Origin: Gemmatimonadaceae bacterium
GTDB lineage: Bacteria; Gemmatimonadota; Gemmatimonadetes; Gemmatimonadales; Gemmatimonadaceae
Reading direction: 5' to 3'
NCBI GenBank assembly: GCA_035633115.1
Contig: DASQFN010000047.1
Location: 310,001 to 374,000, forward strand
DNA length: 64,000 nt
Shown here: piece after piece, positions 28,312 to 37,560 of the stretch
Position numbering within the stretch: the stretch's first letter is position 1
Layout: each line of letters opens with the position of its first letter
Notes under the pieces: model-generated
Told to the model about the DNA's origin: nothing
What the model saw: the letters and a program-made list of their open reading frames with translations, nothing else
The model's database searches: none
Program-made: the position numbers and the translations under genes

Positions 28312-29020
28312 CGATCAAATACCGCAAGCTCAGGCGGATGCGACCCCGCTCATCAAGTTCTGCGGAATAACGAGGACGGAGGACGCGACGGCAGCCGCGA
28401 GGCTCGGTGCCGCGTACGTCGGGGCGATTTTCGCGACAAGCCCGCGGCAAGTCGATGAAGCCACAGCCCGCTCCGTGTTCAGTGCGGCAGGTTCCGGCAT
28501 TGGAAAGGTCGCGGTTTTCGCGGGCGGTGCGATCGAGAATATCGCCGCCGCTGCAGAACGCGTGGCGGCAGATGTTGTCCAGCTCCATGGTGACATCGGG
28601 CCGGCGACCATTGAAGCGCTTCGCGCGAGATTCGCTGGTAAGATCTGGGCAGTCGGCTCGGTCGATCCCGACGGGGAGCTGCTCAGTCCCCATCTCGACG
28701 ATCTTGCCCGGGAAGCCGATGCGATTGTCTTCGATACCCGGGTCTCCGGGCGGACCGGTGGCACGGGCGTGCCCTTCGATTGGGGTCGGCTCGCGGATAC
28801 CGTCGATCGCGCTCGACAGGACACCAGCATCGTTCTGGCGGGTGGTTTGGACGCCGGTAACGTCGCCTTTGCTATTCGTGCCCTTCAGCCCAACGTCGTC
28901 GACGTTTCCTCCGGAGTCGAGGCGTCACCCGGAATCAAGGATCACTCGAGAATGCTTGCTTTTGCGGAAGCGGTACGTTCCGCGTCTACAGATGGAGGGA
29001 GAACCACCTCTTCCTCATAA
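28301..29020 (+). CDS. trpF: Phosphoribosylanthranilate isomerase
   Basis: Amadori isomerase of tryptophan synthesis, 239 residues from a GTG start. The catalytic cysteine is in IKFCGITR near residue 21 and the catalytic Asp in [14 protein letters not shown] near 145. VVQLHGD and [10 protein letters not shown] are also present. It overlaps the end of trpC and is followed by trpB after 11 bases. Confidence 0.95.
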   Translation: MADSDQIPQAQADATPLIKFCGITRTEDATAAARLGAAYVGAIFATSPRQVDEATARSVFSAAGSGIGKVAVFAGGAIENIAAAAERVAADVVQLHGDIGPATIEALRARFAGKIWAVGSVDPDGELLSPHLDDLAREADAIVFDTRVSGRTGGTGVPFDWGRLADTVDRARQDTSIVLAGGLDAGNVAFAIRALQPNVVDVSSGVEASPGIKDHSRMLAFAEAVRSASTDGGRTTSSS

Positions 29021-29031
29021 CGAGTCACCGA

Positions 29032-30213
29032 ATGACAACTACGGCGGAGACCGGCCGGTTCGGCGCCTTCGGGGGCCGATACGTTCCGGAAACATTGATA
29101 CCAGCTCTGGATGAGCTGGCTGCGGCGTTCGACGCGGCCGTTGCCGACTCGGCATTCATGGTCGAGGTGGATGAAATGCTGTCGAGCTATGTCGGCCGGC
29201 CGTCGCCGCTCAGCTCGGCGCCCCGGCTTTCGGAAGCACTCGGCGCGACCGTCTTCCTCAAGCGCGAGGACCTCAATCACACCGGCGCGCACAAGATCAA
29301 TAACACCGTCGGTCAGGTGCTGCTCGCGCGGCGGATGGGTAAGCGACGCATCATCGCAGAAACCGGTGCAGGCCAGCACGGCGTTGCGACGGCGACAGTG
29401 TGCGCGCGATTCGGCCTGGACTGCGTCGTTTACATGGGCGAGGAAGACATCAGGCGCCAGGCGCTCAACGTTTACCGCATGCGGCTGCTTGGGGCCAGGG
29501 TAGTTCCGGTCACCTCGGGAACGCGGACGCTCAAGGACGCGACCAGCGAAGCGATTCGCGACTGGGTGACGAACGTGGGCGAGAGCTATTACGTCATCGG
29601 CTCTGTTGTTGGTCCGGCGCCATATCCAAGGATGGTGCGCGAATTCCAGGCTGTCATCGGGAAAGAAGCCCGCGAGCAGATTCTCGCCGCCGTTGGTCGC
29701 TTGCCGTCGGTCGTGGTTGCCTGTGTCGGAGGCGGATCAAACGCCCTCGGAATCTTTCACGCATTTGAGAGTGACAGGGCTGTTCGGCTCGTTGGAGTCG
29801 AGGCGGCCGGGCGCGGTCTCGACTCGGGTGAGCACGCCGCGTCGCTTCTGAAGGGGTCGCCGGGCGTATTACACGGGAGCTTCAGCTATCTCCTTCAGGA
29901 TGCCGACGGTCAGGTTCATCCCGCGCATTCAATTTCAGCGGGTCTCGACTACCCTGGCGTCGGCCCGGAGCATTCGTTTCTCAAGGAATCCGGCCGCGCG
30001 GAATATGTCGCTGTGACGGATGGTGAGGCCGTCGAGGGATTCAAGATGTTGAGCCGCCTCGAGGGAATCATTCCGGCGCTCGAAACTGCACACGCAATCG
30101 CCTGGGCTGCGACAAACTCGTGGTCACCCGACGATGTGGTTCTCATCTGTGTCAGCGGTCGCGGTGACAAGGACATGGCTCAGCTCTCCGAGCATGGAGC
30201 CCTCGACCAGTGA
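29032..30213 (+). CDS. trpB: Tryptophan synthase beta chain
   Basis: PLP enzyme that joins indole and serine. The 393 residues match the TrpB1 class. PLP lysine K88 is in HTGAHKINN, and the phosphate loop is GGGSNALG near 235. The Glu of AETGAGQHG is near residue 110. Its partner trpA is not adjacent: two other genes lie between them, although all overlap. Its stop overlaps the next GTG (GTGA). Confidence 0.96.
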   Translation: MTTTAETGRFGAFGGRYVPETLIPALDELAAAFDAAVADSAFMVEVDEMLSSYVGRPSPLSSAPRLSEALGATVFLKREDLNHTGAHKINNTVGQVLLARRMGKRRIIAETGAGQHGVATATVCARFGLDCVVYMGEEDIRRQALNVYRMRLLGARVVPVTSGTRTLKDATSEAIRDWVTNVGESYYVIGSVVGPAPYPRMVREFQAVIGKEAREQILAAVGRLPSVVVACVGGGSNALGIFHAFESDRAVRLVGVEAAGRGLDSGEHAASLLKGSPGVLHGSFSYLLQDADGQVHPAHSISAGLDYPGVGPEHSFLKESGRAEYVAVTDGEAVEGFKMLSRLEGIIPALETAHAIAWAATNSWSPDDVVLICVSGRGDKDMAQLSEHGALDQ

Positions 30214-31907
30214 CGGAGCTCCGCTCGAACCTCGCGCTCGTGGAAGATTCCGATGAGCCGCCCTTCGAGATATCGGTTGTCACGGACGTCCTTCGCCAGT
30301 TCGGGAAGGCGGCGCGCGCGCAACAACTGTATGCGTCCAACAATCCAATGCATGCGCGGGCGATGACCTCGGTGCGTGAATCGCTCAAGGCGCTCTGGGA
30401 CCACGCCAGCTCGCTCGAGCTTCAGATTACCGACAGCACCTTCGCCTGGCTCGGGCGCACGGTCATCGAGGAGCCTGGACGTACGTCGGACAGTCTGCCG
30501 TGGCTCTTCTACAAGGATGGCGTACGGGAGCTGACGATGCTGCCCGGGTTCGAGGATGAAGAGCTCGCGATGCTTCTTGAAATCGTCCAGCGGACCAGAC
30601 TTGCATCGGCTGACGACGACGACATGCTGACGCGCCTGTGGGAGCGCGAATTCGGGTTCCTTCAGTACAAGTACGTCGAGCTCGCGGTTGAAGTCGGGGC
30701 GCCGCTGCTGGCACACGGCATAGTCGCTGGGTCGAAAATCGTTTCACCGAGGGCGGTCGAGTCGCAGGAGAGTGAAGTTCTCTCCGCGTCGTCCTTCGCG
30801 CGGATGGAAGAATACGATTCCACGCTCTACTTCCTCGAGGACTCGGAGATCGACTACCTCCAGCGGGAGATAAAGAGTGACTTCAGCTCGGATCTGCGAA
30901 GCAGAGTAGTCGCATCACTGCTCGACACATACGAATCCGAGCTCGACCCCACAGTCCGGGAGGAGATCGCCGCCATCCTGGAGCAGTTCTTTCTCGTGAT
31001 GCTTTCGCTCGGCCATTTCGGCCCGGCGGCCTACATCATTCGAGAGGCAAAAGTTACAGCGGGCCGCGCGCGGAACGTTCTCGACACCGAAAGAGAGCGG
31101 CTCCTCGCACTCGCGGACGGGCTGAGTGAGCAGGAGGCTATCGAGCAGCTGCTGCAGACTCTCGAGGCAACTGCGCTCAGACCGCCGCAGAACGATCTTC
31201 ACGAGCTGCTGATGCAGCTTCATCCCAAGGCGATGGCGAGCATCCTCGGGTGGCTTGGTGGAAGCACGAATGCCGAGCTCCGCGCTCTGCTCGAGAGCGC
31301 TGCTTCGCGGATGGCGGCTTCGCATACGACGGAGCTTGTACGTCTGATTTCGGTCGAGGATGGGGTGGTCGCCTTCGAGGCGATCCGCCGCGCGGGTTCG
31401 CTGAAGGCGGCTGCGGCGGTTCCCGCTCTGGCCGGAGCGATTGCGCAGGGAACTCCGGAGATGCGTATTGCGGCCGTCACTGCGCTCTCGCAGATCGGCT
31501 CGGCCGGTGCGATGGAAGCTCTCGGCCGCGCGCTCGAGGATGAGGACACCGACATTCGGATCGCTGCAGTCCGCGTGCTCGCGACGCGCGGCCACAGCGC
31601 GGCGGTTCCGCGGATCGAAGCCCGCATTCGTACGTCGAGCGTTCGTGACGGATCTCTCGCGGAGAAGATGGCGTTCTTAGAGAGCTACGGTGCGCTGGCC
31701 GGTGAGGCAGGCGTTGGGTTTCTCTCCGGTATCCTCAATTCGCGCGGATTCTTTCACAGGCGAGAACCGGCAGAGCTGCGGGCGTGCGCCGCTATCGCGC
31801 TCGGAAAGATCGGAACCTCGCTCGCTATGGAAGCACTGCAGCAGGCGGGGGGCGACGGTGAGCTCATCGTTCGAAACGCGGTGAGCAGGGCGATTCGGGG
31901 TGGCTGA
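30210..31907 (+). CDS. HEAT-repeat protein in the trp cluster
   Basis: A 565-residue protein of unknown function, start GTG. Residues about 20 to 160 form a domain that resembles the N-terminal part of the next gene product ([12 protein letters not shown], then a LELQI strand, a short loop, and a helical stretch ending in LLEIVQ). Residues about 330 to 560 are HEAT or PBS-lyase-like helical repeats such as [28 protein letters not shown]. There is no signal peptide. It probably works as a protein-binding scaffold with the HD-GYP protein that follows it with an 8-base overlap. No enzymatic motif is visible. Confidence 0.8.
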   Translation: MTELRSNLALVEDSDEPPFEISVVTDVLRQFGKAARAQQLYASNNPMHARAMTSVRESLKALWDHASSLELQITDSTFAWLGRTVIEEPGRTSDSLPWLFYKDGVRELTMLPGFEDEELAMLLEIVQRTRLASADDDDMLTRLWEREFGFLQYKYVELAVEVGAPLLAHGIVAGSKIVSPRAVESQESEVLSASSFARMEEYDSTLYFLEDSEIDYLQREIKSDFSSDLRSRVVASLLDTYESELDPTVREEIAAILEQFFLVMLSLGHFGPAAYIIREAKVTAGRARNVLDTERERLLALADGLSEQEAIEQLLQTLEATALRPPQNDLHELLMQLHPKAMASILGWLGGSTNAELRALLESAASRMAASHTTELVRLISVEDGVVAFEAIRRAGSLKAAAAVPALAGAIAQGTPEMRIAAVTALSQIGSAGAMEALGRALEDEDTDIRIAAVRVLATRGHSAAVPRIEARIRTSSVRDGSLAEKMAFLESYGALAGEAGVGFLSGILNSRGFFHRREPAELRACAAIALGKIGTSLAMEALQQAGGDGELIVRNAVSRAIRGG

Positions 31908-33384
31908 GCTCCTGTCCCTCACTCAGCAGCGCGAGCCTGACAAGGCAAAGGGCGTCGACTCTGCCGCTGCCTACCTGCGCCGGCGGGGCCGCGACTTCAT
32001 CATCTCGTTCTACGGAACGCTTCGCGCAATCAAGCTCTACCCTCTCGAGCACACTGCGGTCAAGCGATCGCTCGTGGAGCTTTCCGGAATTGCGCGCGAG
32101 ATCGTCGGGCGCGAGCGCGATCTCGAGTTTCGCTTTTCCGGTGAATTCATTTTCATCAATACCACTCGGCTTCGACTCGACCTTACCAACTACGCGAGCT
32201 TTGGCTATCTGCTGAAGATCTGTCGGGACGCCGGCATCGGGGTGATTCGTGTGCACGACGACGCGGGAGAGCGCACGTGGCGTGTGTTTCTCTCGCTCCT
32301 CGACTCATCCACCGAAACAGATCCCGACGAGCGGCGCGAGAAGATCATCGGACAGCTCGCCGACGCTGGACTGACATCGCTCGAGCTCGGGCCGCCGCAG
32401 GAAGACCTCAACGACAACGAGCAGGCCGAGCAGACGAAGGAAGCGGCCAATCGCACGTACACGCGCTCAGTCGCACTCACGCGGGACGTGATCAACTCCG
32501 TCAGGCTGGGGCGTACGCCGAGCATAAAGAAGATCAAGCGCGTCGTGCAGGGAATTGTCGACCAGATTCTCAACGAGGAAACATCGCTGATCGGGCTCAC
32601 CGCGATCCGCGACTACGACGAGTACACGTTCACGCACAGCGTCAACGTCTGCATCTTCTCTGTTGCACTTGGCCGCCGACTTGGGATGACGAAGCTCCAG
32701 CTGTTCGACCTCGGCATCTCCGCCCTGATGCATGACATCGGAAAGTCCCGGATTCCTGTGGGGCTGCTTCAGAAATCCGAGGACCTGTCGGAGGACGAGT
32801 GGCTCCGCATTGCCGCGCATCCGTGGCTCGGTGTCCTCGTCCTCTTCAACCTGAAGGGTCAACAGGAGGAAGTCAGCTATCGCGCAATGACCGTTGCCTA
32901 CGAGCATCACATGCGAGCGGACTTGAGCGGGTACCCGAAGGTCATCCGACCGCGCAGTCCGAGTATGGCCAGCAGGATCGTTGCGGTTGCAGACGGTTAC
33001 GACGCGGCGACATCGCGTCGCTCATACCAGACCGTGCCATACCCGCCCTCGGCGGTGCTTCAGGATATGCGCGACAACCCGCGGCGCGGAATGGATCCCG
33101 TTGTCGTGAAGGCCTTCATCAACCTCCTCGGTATTTACCCGCCTGGCACACTCGTTGTCCTGGACACGTTCGAGCTCGCGGTGGTTTCCGCGGCAAATTC
33201 GGGCTTTGATGCTCTGTCCCGTCCCATCGTCAAGATCGTGAGTGACGCCAACGGCAACATGGTCGCTCCGCCACTGGAAGTTGACCTTGCGCAGGTAGAC
33301 AGCAACGGCGACTATCCCCGAACGATCATCAAGACGGCGGATCCCGACAGGTATGGCATCAACATTGGCGATTGTATCGTCTAA
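31900..33384 (+). CDS. HD-GYP domain protein
   Basis: Predicted cyclic-di-GMP phosphodiesterase or related HD hydrolase, 494 residues, GTG start. The N-terminal 130 residues hold the domain seen in the preceding HEAT protein. The HD domain has the ligands in FTHSVNV, LMHDIGKSRIP, AAHPWLG, YEHHMR and VADGYDAATS. The GYP signature is degenerate: HHMRADLSGYP replaces the usual HHE-xx-DGxGYP. Metal ligands are kept, so activity is possible. No transmembrane or response-regulator domain is present. It overlaps the start of trpA by 32 bases. Confidence 0.85.
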   Translation: MAELLSLTQQREPDKAKGVDSAAAYLRRRGRDFIISFYGTLRAIKLYPLEHTAVKRSLVELSGIAREIVGRERDLEFRFSGEFIFINTTRLRLDLTNYASFGYLLKICRDAGIGVIRVHDDAGERTWRVFLSLLDSSTETDPDERREKIIGQLADAGLTSLELGPPQEDLNDNEQAEQTKEAANRTYTRSVALTRDVINSVRLGRTPSIKKIKRVVQGIVDQILNEETSLIGLTAIRDYDEYTFTHSVNVCIFSVALGRRLGMTKLQLFDLGISALMHDIGKSRIPVGLLQKSEDLSEDEWLRIAAHPWLGVLVLFNLKGQQEEVSYRAMTVAYEHHMRADLSGYPKVIRPRSPSMASRIVAVADGYDAATSRRSYQTVPYPPSAVLQDMRDNPRRGMDPVVVKAFINLLGIYPPGTLVVLDTFELAVVSAANSGFDALSRPIVKIVSDANGNMVAPPLEVDLAQVDSNGDYPRTIIKTADPDRYGINIGDCIV

Positions 33385-34150
33385 TCGAATAGATCGGCGA
33401 TTCGCGATTCTGAAGGGTACGCGTCGAACGGCGCTGGTCTGCTACGTCACGGCCGGCTACCCCGACATGAAAAGGTCGCTCGAGCTCCTTCGCGGCCTGG
33501 AGGACCAGGGAGCGGACGTGGTCGAGGTAGGTGTTCCGTTTTCCGATCCGATCGCCGACGGGCCCATCATTCAGGAAACCTCGATGCGCGCTCTCGAGGC
33601 AGGAATGACCTTCGAGCGAACACTGGAACTCGTGGCGCAGGCGGATTTGGGCATTCCAGTTGTGCTCTTCAGTTATCTGAACCCGATCCTCGCCGCGGGT
33701 GAGACCTGTCTGCACCGGGCGGCGACTGCGGGAGTGGACGGCGTTCTCGTAACCGATCTTCCGGTTGGTGCGGACAAGGAGCGAGAGGCGTGGCTGGGCG
33801 AAAGCCAGCTTGCGTTCATCAGGCTCGTCGCGCCGACGACGCCACTCGAGAGGATGCGGGAGATCTCGAGCCACGGCAGTGGATTTGTGTACTTGATAAG
33901 TCGCCTCGGAGTGACTGGAATGCAGGAGTCGATCTCTGCGGAGCTCGAGCCTGCTGTCGCGCGTTTGCGGAGCGCGACTGACTTGCCGATCTGCGTCGGC
34001 TTTGGCATCTCGAGTCCGGACCAGGCCCGCGCGGTTGGGAGACTTGCGGATGGAGTAGTCGTGGGGAGCGCTCTCGTGCAGGCGGCAGGCAGAAGCACAG
34101 ATGAAGCCCTGAATCTTGCTGCCGCGCTTCGCGCGGCACTCGACTCCTAG
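33353..34150 (+). CDS. trpA: Tryptophan synthase alpha chain
   Basis: Cleaves indole-3-glycerol phosphate to indole for TrpB. The catalytic Glu is in VEVGVPFSDP near residue 49 and Asp in LVTDLP near 130. Phosphate-binding GFGISS and VVVGSAL close the barrel. It is 265 residues with an ATG start inside the end of the HD-GYP gene. It is followed by the folate genes after 5 bases. Confidence 0.95.
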   Translation: MASTLAIVSSNRIDRRFAILKGTRRTALVCYVTAGYPDMKRSLELLRGLEDQGADVVEVGVPFSDPIADGPIIQETSMRALEAGMTFERTLELVAQADLGIPVVLFSYLNPILAAGETCLHRAATAGVDGVLVTDLPVGADKEREAWLGESQLAFIRLVAPTTPLERMREISSHGSGFVYLISRLGVTGMQESISAELEPAVARLRSATDLPICVGFGISSPDQARAVGRLADGVVVGSALVQAAGRSTDEALNLAAALRAALDS

Positions 34151-34155
34151 AGATA

Positions 34156-34521
34156 ATGCCTTCGCTCGACGTCGTAACACTGAAGGCCATGGCCTTCCAC
34201 ACGCGCATCGGCGTGCTTCCGCACGAAGCGCAGATTGCCCAGTCCATAGAGGTGGATCTTTCGGTGTGGGTGGCGCGCCCGCCTGGTGCTCATGGTGGCG
34301 AAGGCATTGTGGACTATCGTCAGCTGTACGATCTCGTCGCGGCCGTCGTCAACGAAGGCCACACCCATTATCTGGAGAACCTCGTCGAGCGCATTGCCGC
34401 GGCTGCGCTCGAAATCGCCGGCATTCGGCGCACCCGCGTAACGGTTCGGAAGCCTCACGTCGCACTGCCGGGCCCGCTCTCGTACGCTGAAGTCTCGCTG
34501 GAGCGCGCCGCTGATGAGTGA
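34156..34521 (+). CDS. folB: Dihydroneopterin aldolase
   Basis: Folate-pathway enzyme that splits dihydroneopterin. At 121 residues it is the normal size, with GVLPHEAQIAQ near residue 20, VDYRQLYDLV near 55 and ENLVERIAAAAL near 75. It overlaps folK by eight bases. Confidence 0.93.
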   Translation: MPSLDVVTLKAMAFHTRIGVLPHEAQIAQSIEVDLSVWVARPPGAHGGEGIVDYRQLYDLVAAVVNEGHTHYLENLVERIAAAALEIAGIRRTRVTVRKPHVALPGPLSYAEVSLERAADE

Positions 34522-34930
34522 CCTCGTGTATGTTGCGCTCGGATCAAACCTCGGCGACCGCGAAACGACTCTGACGAAGGCCCGTGCCGCGATCGCCGCA
34601 ATCCGCGGCGCTCGCATCGTTGCAGAGAGTCCTATAGAAGAGACCGATCCGATCGGCCCTATTCCTCAGGGGCGATATCTGAACCAGATGGTGGCCGTCG
34701 AGACGATGCTTCCGCCACGTACTTTTCTTTCCGCTCTGCAGCGCATCGAGCGCGCAGCGGGACGGATCAGGTCAATGCGCTGGGCTCCCCGCACGCTCGA
34801 TCTGGACATAGTTGTGATCGAGGGAAAAGAGTTTTCAGACGAGGTCCTGACGGTGCCCCACCCGGAGCTTCACAATCGCGACTTCTGGCAGCGCGAGCTC
34901 GACGAGCTGAGGATTGCTCTCCATGTCTGA
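34514..34930 (+). CDS. folK: Hydroxymethyldihydropterin pyrophosphokinase
   Basis: Adds pyrophosphate to 6-hydroxymethyldihydropterin in folate synthesis. VYVALGSNLGDRE at the start and RWAPRTLDLDIV near residue 95 are the HPPK signatures, and VPHPELHNRDF closes the domain. The 138 residues are slightly shorter than E. coli FolK. It overlaps panB by eight bases, tying folate genes to panB, whose enzyme uses a folate co-substrate. Confidence 0.93.
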   Translation: MSDLVYVALGSNLGDRETTLTKARAAIAAIRGARIVAESPIEETDPIGPIPQGRYLNQMVAVETMLPPRTFLSALQRIERAAGRIRSMRWAPRTLDLDIVVIEGKEFSDEVLTVPHPELHNRDFWQRELDELRIALHV

Positions 34931-35744
34931 CAATCGGGCATCGTCGGCGAAGCGCATCACGCTTAGAGAGATAGCGCGCCTCAAGCGCGAAGGGCAGAAG
35001 CTCGTCGTCGTGACAGCATATGATGTGCTTTTCGCTCGCGTTGTCGACGACGCGGGCGTGGACATCGTGCTCGTCGGTGACTCGGTGGGGAACGTCGTCG
35101 CTGGATTCGATTCGACGCTTCCTGTAAAGCTCGATCAGATGATCTACCACGGCGCGGCCGTGCGACGAGGAGTAAAGCGCGCGCTACTGGTAGTCGATCT
35201 GCCATTTCTCGCCTACCAGGCGAGCGTCGAGCGCGCAATTCTAAACGCGGGTCGAGTCATGCAGGAGACGGGCGCCGACGCCGTGAAGATGGAAGGCGGA
35301 AGTTCTGAAATGGTAAAGACAGTCGCGGCGCTGACGCGGATCGGCATCCCGGTGATGGCGCATCTGGGCTTTACTCCGCAGTCGGTGCGGGCTCTCGGCA
35401 TGCGGGTTCAGGGCAGGGAAGAGGGTGATGCTGATCGGCTCGTGAATGAAGCGTCAGCGCTCGAGCAGGCCGGTGCATTCTCGGTTGTTCTCGAGCTGCT
35501 GCCCTCTGACGTCGCGGCACAAATCACTGCCGCGGTGAGCATCCCGACGATCGGCATCGGCGCCGGGCCGCACTGTGATGGGCAGGTGCTCGTGCTCCCC
35601 GATCTGCTCGGCTTGAACGACGGGTTCGAGCCAAAGTTTCTCAAGCGCTACGCCAACCTTGCTGAGACGTCCCGCGAGGCGGTGGCGAAGTATGCGGACG
35701 AAGTCCGTTCCCAGGTCTATCCGGATGCCGAGCACAGCAACTAG
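34923..35744 (+). CDS. panB: 3-methyl-2-oxobutanoate hydroxymethyltransferase
   Basis: Transfers a hydroxymethyl group from methylene-tetrahydrofolate to ketoisovalerate for pantothenate. VVVTAYDVLFARVVDDAG, VGDSVGNVV, DLPFLAYQ, VKMEGG and MAHLGFTPQS are in family order. The frame starts at TTG 34914, but ATG 34923, inside the folK end, gives a normal 273-residue protein. panC overlaps its end by 20 bases. Confidence 0.94.
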   Translation: MSDNRASSAKRITLREIARLKREGQKLVVVTAYDVLFARVVDDAGVDIVLVGDSVGNVVAGFDSTLPVKLDQMIYHGAAVRRGVKRALLVVDLPFLAYQASVERAILNAGRVMQETGADAVKMEGGSSEMVKTVAALTRIGIPVMAHLGFTPQSVRALGMRVQGREEGDADRLVNEASALEQAGAFSVVLELLPSDVAAQITAAVSIPTIGIGAGPHCDGQVLVLPDLLGLNDGFEPKFLKRYANLAETSREAVAKYADEVRSQVYPDAEHSN

Positions 35745-36603
35745 CGTCCAACGCGTGTCGAGGATCGCCGATGCACGCGCGGCGATTGCGAAAGTGAGAG
35801 CCGATGGTGCCCGCATCGGATTTGTCCCGACAATGGGCGCTCTTCACCGGGGCCACCTGAGTCTCGTGGATCGCGCGCGTCGCGAGAGCGACGCCGTCGT
35901 GATGAGCATCTTCGTCAACCCCCTCCAGTTCGGTCCCACCGAGGATTTCGGTCGCTACCCACGTCCGCTGGAGGAAGATGCGCGCCTCGCCTCCGAGGTC
36001 GGTGTGGACATTCTATTCACACCTTCCTCCGACGAGATGTACCGCGACGGGCGCGCTACGATAGTCAGCGCCGGCCCGCGGGGCGAAGTGTGGGAGGGAG
36101 CAGTCAGGCCGGGACATTTCGACGGCGTGCTCACCGTGGTTGCGAAGCTCTTCAACATCGTTCAACCCGACGTCGCGATACTCGGCCGAAAGGACCTGCA
36201 GCAGGCATCTCTCATTCAGGCGATGGCTCGCGATCTCGATTTTGATTTGACGATCGTCGTGGCACCGACAATCCGCGAGGGCGACGGACTGGCCCTCTCG
36301 AGCCGGAACGCTTACTTCAGCAAGTCCGAGCGCGGTGACGCTCTTGTGCTGATTCGGGCGTTGCGCGCTGTCGCTGCCGCGTTTGGCGCCGGTGAGCGGG
36401 ACGGACGGCGCCTCGAGGACATCGGCCGACAGCGATTTGCCGATGTTCGTCGAGCGAGTCTCGATTACTTCGCGGTTGTGAATCCCATGACGCTCGAGCC
36501 GGAGCCCCGCGCGGAGCGGGGATCGGCCGCGATAGTTGCGGCGCGTCTCGGCGCGACACGACTCATCGACAACATCATCCTCGGCGAGAATGATCAGGAC
36601 TGA
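35725..36603 (+). CDS. panC: Pantothenate synthetase
   Basis: Ligates pantoate and beta-alanine with ATP. The nucleotide-binding TMGALHRGHL, FVNPLQFGP, GRKDLQQ and LSSRNAYFS motifs are present. ATG 35725 gives 292 residues; GTG 35755 would give the commoner shorter N-terminus and also avoid most of the panB overlap. It overlaps the yqeK-like gene by 14 bases. Confidence 0.93.
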   Translation: MPSTATSVQRVSRIADARAAIAKVRADGARIGFVPTMGALHRGHLSLVDRARRESDAVVMSIFVNPLQFGPTEDFGRYPRPLEEDARLASEVGVDILFTPSSDEMYRDGRATIVSAGPRGEVWEGAVRPGHFDGVLTVVAKLFNIVQPDVAILGRKDLQQASLIQAMARDLDFDLTIVVAPTIREGDGLALSSRNAYFSKSERGDALVLIRALRAVAAAFGAGERDGRRLEDIGRQRFADVRRASLDYFAVVNPMTLEPEPRAERGSAAIVAARLGATRLIDNIILGENDQD

Positions 36604-37135
36604 CGCCAATGGGCTGCCGGCGTGGGCGTGTGTCGGCCAGAAACGGCTGTCACACATCGAGCGTGTATGCTCGCTTTTGCGCGCGTGGGGAGCGGCGATG
36701 CGCCTTCCCGCCGATGAGGCGCGCGCATGGCTCGACGCGGGGGTCTGGCACGATGCACTTCGTGATTCGCCTGAAGACGAGCTGCGTGAAATCACTGGCG
36801 ACACCACATCACCGGCGGGTCTTCTTCACGGGCCGGCCGCGGCAATTCGACTCGAGGCTGATGGCGAGAAAAGGCGTGACGTGGTCGACGCCATTCGGTA
36901 TCACACCGTCGGCTCGCCGGACTGGGGACGAACCGGGCGGGCCCTGTACATGGCGGATTACCTCGAGCCCGGCCGCAAATTCCTTCACGAGGACCGTTTC
37001 TTTCTCGCGGCCCAGGTACCTCATTCGTTCGACCAGGTTTTCCGCCAGGTGGTGCGCTTTCGACTCGACTGGTCGGTTCGTGAGGGCAATCACATCTTTC
37101 CCGAGACCATCGCGCTTTGGAATAGTCTGCGGTGA
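36590..37135 (+). CDS. YqeK-like HD-domain hydrolase
   Basis: HD hydrolase resembling YqeK, whose family members cleave diadenosine tetraphosphate symmetrically. Metal-binding residues are in SHIERV, VWHDAL, LLHGPAAA and AIRYHTVG, followed by the YqeK hallmark MADYLEPGRKF. ATG 36590 gives 181 residues. It overlaps panC and the next gene. In many bacteria yqeK sits by nadD and rsfS, which are absent here. Confidence 0.85.
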   Translation: MIRTDANGLPAWACVGQKRLSHIERVCSLLRAWGAAMRLPADEARAWLDAGVWHDALRDSPEDELREITGDTTSPAGLLHGPAAAIRLEADGEKRRDVVDAIRYHTVGSPDWGRTGRALYMADYLEPGRKFLHEDRFFLAAQVPHSFDQVFRQVVRFRLDWSVREGNHIFPETIALWNSLR

Positions 37136-37560
37136 AGGTTGGAAGGTGGATCCTTCTCGCGGCGGTTGTGGGAGGTGCCGGCTACTACGGCTGGACTCGT
37201 TACGAGCGCGCGCGCTCAGCCGCCGGCGCGCAACTCGATGCGCCCGTCGATGCAAAGGCGCCGCCCAACACGCGCATAAAGGTCGAAGTGCTGAATGCGA
37301 CAACGACCAAGGGCCTCGCGCGACGCGCCACACTCTTCCTGCGTGATCGGGGGTTCGATGTCGTCGCTATCGGCACGGCGCGCGAGCAGAGGGAGACGAC
37401 GCTTGTGATCGATCGCTCGAACCATCCCGCGTGGGCGCGGCTTATCGCGAATGCATTGGGCGCGACCATTACCAGCCGCCCGGACAGCTCACGCTACGTG
37501 GATGCCACCGTGCTTGTCGGGGCGAGCTGGCACCCGCCTGCCAAGCCTTTCTACCCGTAG
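37132..37560 (+). CDS. LytR C-terminal-domain protein
   Basis: Single-pass membrane protein of 142 residues from GTG 37132. It has an N-terminal anchor (about residues 5 to 22), then a LytR_C domain beginning IKVEVLNATTTKGLARR and ending near ATVLVGAS. The LytR catalytic (LCP) domain is absent. In other genomes this domain follows yqeK-type genes. Its function is unclear; a peptidoglycan-related role is inferred. Its last 72 bases overlap the convergent rlmN gene. Confidence 0.8.
   Translation: MKVGRWILLAAVVGGAGYYGWTRYERARSAAGAQLDAPVDAKAPPNTRIKVEVLNATTTKGLARRATLFLRDRGFDVVAIGTAREQRETTLVIDRSNHPAWARLIANALGATITSRPDSSRYVDATVLVGASWHPPAKPFYP

Noticed and set aside
34764-35150. Minus-strand ORFs over folK-panB
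   Set aside because: Both plus-strand genes are fully conserved families with coupled overlaps; the antisense frames are shadows.
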